From Onthophagus taurus (taxonomy: Eukaryota > Arthropoda > Insecta > Coleoptera > Scarabaeidae): DNA of 64,000 nt. Within the stretch, counting starts at the first letter, position 1; each line of letters begins with the position of its first letter. The DNA is taken from NCBI RefSeq assembly GCF_036711975.1, contig NC_091966.1:16251501-16315500 (forward strand), written 5' to 3'. Below are positions 56,800-64,000 of the stretch, piece by piece. Below the pieces are notes generated by a model. That model was not told the DNA's origin. It did no database searches and saw only the letters and a list, made by a program, of their open reading frames with translations. The translations under genes were made by a program, and so were the position numbers.

Positions 56800-56975
56800 T
56801 GGAATGTCAAGGTCATGGTGTCACCGCGTGACCTTGACCTTGCGGATCCAAAAGGAACTTCGCAAATCGGTAAATAGAAATGAAGGTCAACCCTCCCCCT
56901 AGCCATTATTTCAACCTTTAGTCCTCCTCTATATAACATTACGGTTCAGTTCGGTTTGTCAGGTTTGTCAGTTTG
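56800..56975 (+). promoter_or_regulatory. Element promoter with palindromic nuclear-receptor half-sites
   Basis: TCAAGGTCA (56807-56815) and its reverse complement TGACCTTGA (56829-56837) lie 13 bp apart, with a third AAGGTCA at 56883-56889. TCAAGGTCA is the consensus for monomer-binding receptors of the FTZ-F1 and ERR type. A TATATAA box at 56930 is followed 31 bp later by an initiator TCAG (A at 56961), and the first ORF starts at 57047. This is a complete-looking core promoter of the transposon. Confidence 0.5.
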
Positions 56976-57046
56976 TATTCTGAGTTGATCATTTCACCAG
57001 ATTGAATGTTTTAAGTAACCTGTTTGTTAATTTGAGAATAACAAAG

Positions 57047-57560
57047 ATGACTAAACAAGCTGTAGTAGATTTGCAAGGATACAGTATCCCTCATTTTGAG
57101 ATAAGAGAAGTTTGTGTATTGGACACAAATTCCACCGTATATATTGCTAACTCACAGCGTTAATAAAACCTGAGATATTCAATTATTTTTATAAAATGTG
57201 CCCGTTGCAAGACTGATACGTGATGACCTTGATGGGCTATTCAACCTGGACATAACATACAGATGTTCTATTTAAAAAAACTTATGAAAAAGCCATTTGG
57301 AAAACATTAAAATTTACTAAGTTCTATGAACACACATAGTTTAAAGGACAAATCAGCAAAAATGTCGTTTTTGAAAACATCCTGCAACGGACATATTTTG
57401 GAAAACAATTGAATATCTTAGGAACTATTAACGCTGTAAGTTAGCAGCATATACGGTTGGATAAACAAATTTACTTATATTCATAATATGATAATGATTG
57501 AGCCAAATTTCTCAGAAAAGCCCTACGTCAGATTCTTGGAATCATATAACATCCTACACC
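57047..57560 (+). pseudogene. Unclassified first ORF of the IS630-like element, broken
   Basis: Starts MTKQAVVDLQGYSIPHFEIR and continues EVCVLDTNSTVY before an in-frame stop at about 57161. In shifted frames further blocks such as FYEHT, FKGQISKN and VFENILQRTYF follow. I recall similar insect proteins of about 150-250 residues starting with a D-x-Q-G-F motif but cannot assign a function. Its place between the element promoter and the transposase suggests a second element-encoded protein. Confidence 0.5.
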
Positions 57561-57698
57561 CTGAAAGTCATTGGCGGCGGCATAGCAAGTGGGTTTTTAT
57601 ACTTGCAATAAGCATTTGATTATCGTGAATTGCAATCGATTTACGTAACGTAAGTTGTTTTATGCATTTGCAGTGTAATTTGTTATGAAAAGAAATCA

Positions 57699-58763
57699 AT
57701 GGAAGTGAGAAATAAAAGACAGGAACTTAATTCTCAGTCGAAGGGTGTTATATTTAAGGTGATTAATTATTTTAAGGCAATTTTTCCAAATGAAAACAGA
57801 GTTAAAAAAAAGCGTGTTGTAAGTGTCTCTGGCAACTATAAAGAGAATCTTACATGAAGGATGCGATTTACAAGCTTCAAACAATGGTGATGATAATATA
57901 ACATTCAGTTTTCCTAAAAAACGTAAGAGAATGTGCACAAAAACCAACATACATAAATGGGAACAAATGGATATTAGAAACATGATTTATATTTTCCACA
58001 AAACCGAAGGATATCGCGTTTCTCTGATACAATTACAACAAAAATTAAGTGCCAAATATAACTTTACGGAAAAACGTACCTCCCTGCAGACATTTATTGG
58101 AAACCTTAGATTTAAGTGGTGGAAAACTATGGACAATCGGCGGTTACTAATAGAGAAGAATGATATTCGTACTTTAATGTTGAATTATTTGGATAAAATT
58201 AAATATTATTGGAGCCAAGGTAGACCTATTGTCTTTTTAGATGAAACTTACATTCACGCAGGTCATACTAGTTCCAGTAGATGGACAGACACTAGCACAT
58301 TTTTTTTACTATCACCCATATCTAAAGGCAATAGATTAATTATTGTTCACGACGCGACGGTGGTGAAAAGGTTTCATATCTAGCTGTCTCTTGCCACAAC
58401 TGTATGATATTCAATATCATAAAAAACAGCACATTGTTTACAAATTCGATCGTCTGCTAGAAGAAAACGGATATGTGGGTTTAAGGCTCCCATCCTACCA
58501 CCCCGATTTAAATTCGATTGAAATGAGCTCAAGTTAAAAACAAAGTAGCGAAGAGAAATGTATTATTTCAATTAAACGTTGTGAAAACTCTGACAGAAGA
58601 AGAATTTTCGTTGGTTACTGTTGAAGACTGGTTGAAGTGTTGTCAAAATGTTGTTAAAGTTGAAAATAATTATTTAGAAAACGAGGTTCGAATTGATGAG
58701 GCAACAGATAGTTTAATTATTACAGCTTCTAATAGCGAAACTTCTAGTGTGGACGACTTTTAA
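57699..58763 (+). pseudogene. IS630/Tc1-type DDE transposase with internal deletion
   Basis: MEVRNKRQELNSQSKGVIFK opens at 57699; a frameshift near 57840 leads into the long frame 57823-58383 with SLATIKRILHEGCDL (helix-turn-helix), a central winged region, and GRPIVFLDETYIHAGHTSSS carrying the first catalytic Asp. The second Asp region is deleted. The third motif survives as RLPSYHPDLNSIEM at about 58485-58525 in another frame, and the C-terminal frame 58581-58763 (LTEEEFSLVTVEDWLKCCQN ending in an acidic tail) matches the end of this family. Non-functional. Confidence 0.85.
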
Positions 58764-59104
58764 AATTTATCTTATAAGCTGTGTGTCGGTTAATCCAATA
58801 CAAGTTTCTTTGTATGTTCTGTTTTTTATCACCTGGTTTATTTTTTCAAAAAAAACAACGTTATATTTTTTATAATTTAATTTTTCACAACATTAGTTTC
58901 TGAGATATTCACTAAAAGTGCAAAAAATATTCGAAAAATAACGTGAAAAATTTAAAGGTACGCCACTGCTTGCAAATATCAAGCCGTGAATAACCGTTTT
59001 TTTAAGAGAATAGAATGTTATTGATTTTTTCTGGGAATTTTACCTCAACAAATATCGTACTGACTATACATACTTTATGTCACACCTAAATGCAATAGCC
59101 TGTA

Positions 59105-59955
59105 TAAATGAAAATAATTTTACGTTATAGAAAGTGGTGACTCTATTAACTTTTCTATAAAACATTTCTTGCTTTCTCAAACGATTTAGTAACTATCGAC
59201 AATCGCCGGGTGTGGCGTTACTTTTAATAAACAAAACAGGAACACAAGGAACACTTGTTGGTAGAATTTGGCACAAATTTTAATAAAAAAGACGACACAA
59301 ACTTTTTTTTTTCTAGCAATAGCCTTCTCTCAGTTGACTATGTAAAAATCAACTATCGCAAGACTGCGTGTCGATATCCATACTGCTCGTTATTTACCTG
59401 GTTACCTGTCTTGCGAAAAATCAAACGGGCGGAACATCTTTTAAAAGTTGCACGCGCCATATTTTATAATATCTTCTTCTACTTTCAACAAGGCACAATT
59501 CCCTATTTGTCAAGCCTTGTGATTTGGGTTTTATTCCGTAGACGAAGAGATCCAGCTCTGAGCGCATCTCTTGGAATATCGTCTTTGTGGTCTCTTTGAT
59601 TCCGGTCGTCCACACATATAAATTCTTGCCATTCTCTTCTTACTCATTCTTTCTACATATTCCTTCCACTTCTTTTTTCTGCTTTTTATCCATTTACAAA
59701 ACGTTCATCCTGTATATTACATCTTTCTCTGAGGTGTTAATTTGTTTATGTCATAGTGTAACATGTAATAGGTATATAATAGGTATAAAACTTCCATTTC
59801 CATTCTTCTTATCTTTTGCTTAGTCTTCTATGTCTACTGCTTAGATGTAATCCCTGATTAAGGTATTAAGGAAGGGACATCTTTTTCTGATTTAAGCTTA
59901 AATTATAATTTTTTCCATAAACAATAGTCGAATGTCTTAATGTACGATACCTTTA
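59105..59955. other. Unassigned stretch between two transposons
   Basis: After the right outer arm of the IS630-like element (to about 59208) there is unique sequence. A minus-strand frame at 59421-59615 (MRSELDLFVYGIKPKSQGLT) may be a LINE 3' scrap, but I cannot place it. Confidence 0.3.
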
Positions 59956-60040
59956 ACCACTTAACGTACATACCCGTGTCTGACACGGGCGCGCTTAACT
60001 GGCAATTTTGCACAAGCCCGTGTGTCGCACGGGCAACCGT
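59953..60040. repeat. Candidate left end of the piggyBac element
   Basis: Two TTAA tetranucleotides (59953 and 59961) precede two perfect GC-rich palindromes, CCCGTGTC-T-GACACGGG (59973-59989) and GCCCGTG-TGTCG-CACGGGC (60016-60034). piggyBac elements insert at TTAA and often have CCC-starting ends with subterminal palindromes. A matching right end was not found within 62214-64000. Confidence 0.4.
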
Positions 60041-60524
60041 ATTATCTTACTAAAACAAATTTTATCGGCCGGTGTGGAATATTATCGAATTAAAATAAAC
60101 TATAAATGTTTAGGAACATGAAAATGGATCCCAAATTCGCATATTTTCAAATAGATATTTATTTTTGGTGTACAAAAAAAATGTTTTGTTTTATTTCTTT
60201 CGCGTCTTCATATTTATTTAGTTCCGGCTGTGGTTCCCGCCTATTCGAAGTTTATTTACTACCTGCCTGTTCAAAGATACAAATAAGGATGTTTACAAAA
60301 ATATCGTGTTATATAGCCGATCTCAGCGGCCCTTTAGCGCAGTTTAGAGCAGTGTTTGTGAGTTATAGTTCTTTATACAGTACGAGCGTAAAAATTATTT
60401 TTGGTTTATATTTTATAAATTCATCATTATAAATACTTGGTAAGAAATATTGTATGTGTCTATTTCATATTATTTTGTTACATTTGTTTTTTTGCGTTAC
60501 TTATTTTAGTAAAACTATATCAAA

Positions 60525-62213
60525 ATGAGTGATAGTAGTAGTAATGATACTGACGTCGAATACGGCAATTTAGAAGAAAGTGGATCTGATGAAAGTGAGG
60601 AGAGTGATCTTGAATCAGATGAAATCTGTTCCGATGAAGATCATTTTCATTTATCAAGAACTTGGTGTGCCATTGATACAGATCAGCCACCCCCTGCACC
60701 ACCTAGATTTTCATTTGTGGGAACCCCAGGTTGCACTTTTCCAATACCTGATGGTCAAGATGTTTTGGCATATTACCAATTATTTGTTGATGACTATTTG
60801 ATAAACCTTCTGGTGACCGAAACGAACAGATTTGCCCAACAACAGCCGGGATCATCAGCGACACCTTGGGCACCTGTAACTGTTGCAGAAATGCATATCT
60901 TCCTTGCCATAAAAATTCTTCAAGGTATTGTGAAGAAACCACAAGAAAGAATGTATTGGTCAACAGCTGAAGTGTTTCAGACACCTATATTTTCTAAACT
61001 TTTCACATACCAACGATTTTATCAAATCCAAAGATATTTACATTTTGCGGATAATGTAACTTACAATAGTGCTACACACCCACACCCCAAATTGAATAAA
61101 ATTTGGCCTGTATATGAGAATCTAAATGGCAAGTTTAGTTCTCTATACATTCCTGAGAGGGACGTCAGCATTGATGAAAGTTTGATGATGTACAAAGGTC
61201 GTCTTAGCTGGATTCAATATCTTCCACTGAAAAGGGCTCGATTTGGCATAAAATTATACCTGTTGTGCGAATCAAAATCGGGCTATGTACATTCGAGTAT
61301 AATTTACGCAGGAAAGGGAACCCTTATTAGCAATAAATATAAAAATTGGCCTATGTCTTCCCAAATAGTTTTGTCTTTGATGGAACCGTTACTGAATTTG
61401 GGATATTGCGTAACGACAGATAATTTTTACACATCCCCTCAGCTAGCAGATTTTTTAGCACAACGTAAAACAGATTCATATGGGACTATGCGAATGAATC
61501 GGCAAGAAGTACCCAAAGAAATTCGGGAAAAAAAATTAAAAAAAGGCGAAATTACCGCATTTCAAAGAGGAAAAGTTATGGTTTTGAAGTGGAGGGATAA
61601 AAAAGACGTTTGTATGCTTTCTACTGTCCATAATTCCGCAAGGGAAACTACAAAAAAGAGGGACAAAGACGGTGGACTGATAAAAAAACCTAAGGTTATT
61701 ATTGACTATAATAATACAATGGGGGGCGTTGATCGGCTAGATCAACATTTGCATGATTATCCTATAGCAAGAAAAAGAGGGAAGAAATATTACAAGAAAA
61801 TATTTTTCCACTTATTAGACATGTCGCTATGGAATGCTTTTGTCTTATATAATAAAAACGGTGGACAAAAGAATAATTTACAGTTTCGGCAGGCACTAAT
61901 TGAGAAGCTTATAGAGAATTTTCATTCAACCTCTTCTACCAGGAAAGGTCGACCTAGCTATCAACCTGGACCCTTACGATTGACCGAGCGCCATTTTCCC
62001 GAATATGTACCACCAACGAAAAAAAAAGCTGCTCCATGTAGGTACTGCGCTGTGTGTTGCAATAAGAAGAACAAGGAAGGAAAAAGACCAAGGAAGGAAA
62101 CTAGGTACTATTGCAAAAGTTGTGATGTAGGATTGTGTGCTGTGCCTTGTTTCATGGAATACCATACAAAACTGAATTTTTGTGTGCATGAAGTGGTTAA
62201 GGTCCTTTTATAA
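60525..62213 (+). CDS. piggyBac transposase, apparently intact (PGBD4-like)
   Basis: An uninterrupted frame of 562 codons. Residues 1-40 are Ser/Asp/Glu-rich, as in most piggyBac proteins. The DDE_Tnp_1_7 domain covers about 75-445, with catalytic Asp at D217 (VSIDESLMMYKGR), D299 (CVTTDNFYTS) and D403 (NNTMGGVDRLDQ); D406 is also conserved. The C-terminal cysteine-rich domain (C505 to C553, C-x2-C-x3-C-C and C-x2-C-x4-C-x3-C-x5-H patterns) binds the transposon end. Start is the ATG at 60525 (CAAAATGAG). The protein would cut and paste at TTAA sites. Full length and lack of any stop suggest a young copy or a protein kept by selection; the flanks look old and no right terminal repeat was found, so domestication is possible. 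Confidence 0.93.
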   Translation: MSDSSSNDTDVEYGNLEESGSDESEESDLESDEICSDEDHFHLSRTWCAIDTDQPPPAPPRFSFVGTPGCTFPIPDGQDVLAYYQLFVDDYLINLLVTETNRFAQQQPGSSATPWAPVTVAEMHIFLAIKILQGIVKKPQERMYWSTAEVFQTPIFSKLFTYQRFYQIQRYLHFADNVTYNSATHPHPKLNKIWPVYENLNGKFSSLYIPERDVSIDESLMMYKGRLSWIQYLPLKRARFGIKLYLLCESKSGYVHSSIIYAGKGTLISNKYKNWPMSSQIVLSLMEPLLNLGYCVTTDNFYTSPQLADFLAQRKTDSYGTMRMNRQEVPKEIREKKLKKGEITAFQRGKVMVLKWRDKKDVCMLSTVHNSARETTKKRDKDGGLIKKPKVIIDYNNTMGGVDRLDQHLHDYPIARKRGKKYYKKIFFHLLDMSLWNAFVLYNKNGGQKNNLQFRQALIEKLIENFHSTSSTRKGRPSYQPGPLRLTERHFPEYVPPTKKKAAPCRYCAVCCNKKNKEGKRPRKETRYYCKSCDVGLCAVPCFMEYHTKLNFCVHEVVKVLL

Positions 62214-62600
62214 TAAATCTTTGATATGGTGATATGTGGTGAACATGTTTTCTCATATAGAGGTCACAGCTGAATTTGTTTTTTCATAGATTCTGCTTCT
62301 TTTGCTTTTAAGTCGTAATTAATGCGACAATTGCAGTTTGGCAAATCTATCTTGGCCAGTCATTTGCAGAAGAAGGAGTGCAATAGTAAATTTTGAAATG
62401 AAATCGATGAACTCACAAGATCGTTGACAGTATAGAGCATAAAATTAAGCTGTTTGAAGGTTGTAAATTTTATTACGTTAACTCTATAGTAACTTTTGCT
62501 AATGTACATTTGTGATAATTGTGTTTTTGTTATGTGGTAAAGGAAACATCTATTAAACATAAACCCAGGTAAAGAAGTTTACTAAAGAGTTTACTACCTA
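62214..62600. other. 3' flank of piggyBac gene, unassigned
   Basis: AATAAA lies just behind the stop (62212-62217 region, TAATAAATC). No inverted repeat matching the 59953-60040 palindromes is seen. Confidence 0.35.
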
Positions 62601-62619
62601 TTTTCTGATTAAAAATAAA

Positions 62620-63050
62620 ACGAAAAAACTTCTTAACTTGCTATATTTAATAAATTTGAAGTCAAACTAGTTTCGGGGCTAGCCCCATCCTCAGTGACAA
62701 TGTCAATAGAAGGCTAATATTGTAAAGTGAAGATAATCAAAAAGGCAATTGAATGCATGTATAAAACTGAAGGCGATATAATGCGGTGTTAAACGTGTAC
62801 AGCAAAATGATTAAAATGGCAACAGCAAAAAAGCACGTTATTTTAAACGCTTGTTGAAAAATAATCAAAAACCATGTTGAACCTTTAAAGAGACGTGAAG
62901 AAACATTTTAATCATTTTGCTGTACACGTTTAACACCTCATTATATCGCCTTCAGCTTTATACATGCATTCAATTGCCTTTTTGATGATCTTCACTTTAC
63001 AATATTAGTCTTCTATTGACATTGTCACTGAGGATGGGGCTAGTTCTAAG
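62620..63050. repeat. Snap-back PLE-type inverted repeat
   Basis: Left arm about 62640-62820 and right arm about 62908-63048 are reverse complements (shared blocks: CAATTGAATGCATGTATAAA, GTTAAACGTGTACAGCAAAA and GAAGGCGATATAATG). The left arm ends in a hammerhead-like motif; the right arm is cut after GGATGGGGCTAG and lacks the GAAA part. The layout is like the repeat at 27594-28114 but of a different sequence family. The opening CTTCTTAACTTGCTATATTTAA resembles the 27594 repeat's AACTTCTTACTTGCTTAATT. Confidence 0.8.
62655..62711 (-). ncRNA. Hammerhead ribozyme-like motif, best preserved
   Basis: Minus strand: UUGA-CAUU-GUCA, core CUGAGGA (62688-62694), one unpaired U, stem II GGGG-CUAG-CCCC, GAAA (62671-62674), palindrome ACUAGU (stem III), U, then UGAC-U-UCAA. 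GUCA/UGAC and UUGA/UCAA pair exactly and form stem I with an internal loop, the site of the usual tertiary contact. All conserved core bases are present. Confidence 0.65.
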
Positions 63051-63059
63051 AATTTCCCT

Positions 63060-63365
63060 AAGCACTCCTTATCTAGCTGCTAGATAACAGCAACATCAAA
63101 CAGAATTGTTTTCGTCACTCTCATCGCAGTAAACTAAATTGGATAATCAACAATTAATAAGTATGGTTTTTGCTAAAAACGCTTTCTGGGGTCAGAAACA
63201 TCTTTGGTATCATAATCGATACTTGCTCTGTAGGTTCAATGAGTTGAATATTGAAGTTGGATAATTTTTTGATTAGTTTATGATGTATTTTATCAAAACA
63301 TAGTCAAACGATGAAAACTTCATGCGAAAATATGAGTGAAATTTTCTAAGAAGACTAAGTCTTTG
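63060..63365. other. Unassigned AT-rich stretch
   Basis: No gene or repeat recognised. Confidence 0.35.
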
Positions 63366-63369
63366 CTGT

Positions 63370-63720
63370 CGTCTCGGTACCATATGTTAGTATGGGTCGT
63401 ACATTGGCTTTATAGTATATTTTCGTTTTTTCTTCTACGCGCATATATTTCTTTCGCCATACAGTATCCCTTACACAACCCGCTACCCATGTCGCTTTTG
63501 TGACTTGTGATTGTGTTTCTCAACATAGATCAATATGCAGCTCGTAGCCTCTTTTGGTTTTTTGGATATTACCACACATTTTCTTTTCTCCGTTGATATT
63601 GATTTCATATTATACTGCTTAGTTGTTATGTTGAATTAAACGGCGTCATCAGCATTGCAGACATGTTTTTGTAGCCACAACATCTAAACAAAACCAACGT
63701 GCCCTCAGTGTACAACTAAC
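63370..63720 (-). pseudogene. RTE-like LINE fragment, minus strand
   Basis: The minus strand reads INIIGEKKMCGNIQKTKRGY, then QVTKATWVAGCVRDTVWRKK and IYYKANVRPILTYGTETTAK, the post-RT region of RTE-like LINEs (Y-K-x-x-V-R-P-I-L-T-Y-G-x-E-T). Stops occur in the first half. It lies in the long ANAPC5 intron. Confidence 0.75.
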
Positions 63721-64000
63721 AACTACTTCCGCGCATGTTCAGAAGTTAATCGCAATGGCGTAAAACATGTAATATTTCATACAGCGCCGACTCGGTCATT
63801 ATGACAGAGCCACATTTCCACAAATATCTTTACAGGGATGATAAATATTTGAAAGTTTTTGTGGTGGGACTACATTAGTCGTGTATAATTTATATTAAGG
63901 ATCTCTTTGTTCCTTAATATAAAATCAATAATCATCTTTTGACTTCTGTTGTCAGTCCATGTTATTTAATTCCAAATGTAACATCCTTTCCGATATGGCC
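63721..64000. other. Right edge of window, no feature recognised
   Basis: Unique-looking AT-rich sequence, with a short inverted repeat (TTATATTAAGGATC and TTCCTTAATATAAA) at about 63890-63922. No ANAPC5 exon seen. Confidence 0.35.

Larger units (their letters stand above)
56566..59210 (+). mobile_element. Two-ORF IS630/Tc1-like transposon
   Basis: TA plus CAGGGTGTTACATTTAGGCG at 56661 is mirrored by the complement of CAGGCTATTGCATTTAGGTG ending at 59104. Similarity continues outward on both sides for about 95 bp (left 56566-56660, right 59105-59208; shared AAATCGTTTGAGAAAG-like and CACTACTTTCTATA-like blocks), so the true ends lie further out or two related elements are nested. Inside are a promoter-like region, a first broken ORF (57047-57560) and a transposase (57699-58763). 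All frames are damaged. Confidence 0.75.

Noticed and set aside
59255..59599. 114-codon frame as a gene
   Set aside because: No domain; the reverse strand looks slightly LINE-like, and the stretch lies between transposons.

Overview
The window is AT-rich animal DNA with spliced protein genes, long introns and very many decayed transposable elements. Gene content (an LMX1-type LIM-homeobox gene, LSM2 and ANAPC5) and the mix of piggyBac, hAT, pogo/Tigger, Tc1/IS630-like, jockey-, R1- and RTE-like and Penelope-like elements point to an insect. A beetle is my guess, but nothing in the sequence proves the order. No bacterial operons, CRISPR arrays, rRNA or tRNA genes were seen.

Host genes. (1) An LMX1-type LIM-homeodomain gene on + : a short first coding exon at 32076-32163, an 11.5 kb intron full of transposons, the main exon at 43657-44496 and the last exon at 44611-44843. 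The reading frame joins exactly and predicts 386 residues. (2) A small three-exon gene for a secreted four-cysteine protein of 113 residues at 19335-19800, whose exons are too short to stand out as ORFs. (3) LSM2 on - (52450-52895, four coding exons, 95 residues). (4) ANAPC5 on + from 53392; three exons (386 residues) are visible and the rest must lie beyond the window. LSM2 and ANAPC5 are head to head with 496 bp between their start codons.

Layout. 1-1850: two converging jockey-type LINE remnants. 1860-12300: no recognised gene; GC-richer unique islands (4.6-6.1, 10.7-12.3 kb) look like conserved regulatory DNA, with a dead piggyBac at 7.1-8.3 kb. 13.7-17.5 kb: LINE remnants, one split by a 2,028 bp hAT element with terminal repeats and an 8 bp target duplication. 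18.4-18.7 kb: another GC-rich island. 21.7-28.1 kb: three Penelope-like element remnants and a Tc1/mariner-like element with long terminal repeats. 28.2-29.7 kb: a 1.5 kb long-inverted-repeat element. 31.6-45.5 kb: the LMX1-type gene, with a POGK-like pogo element and two LINEs in its intron. 45.5-52.3 kb: gene-free, with a Tigger element carrying a nested hAT and a LINE RNase H fragment. 52.4-64 kb: LSM2, ANAPC5, and inside the ANAPC5 introns a pogo-type MITE, a hAT MITE, a two-ORF IS630-like element, an apparently intact piggyBac transposase (562 aa), a snap-back Penelope-like repeat and an RTE-like LINE fragment.

The most striking hidden signal is a set of hammerhead-ribozyme-like motifs (CUGANGA, hairpin, GAAA, palindromic stem III, complementary flanks) at 24.49, 27.68, 27.97, 62.66 and 6.59 kb. 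Penelope-like elements are known to carry hammerheads in their terminal repeats. Two of these sites adjoin recognisable Penelope coding remnants. All readings are by eye, without database searches.
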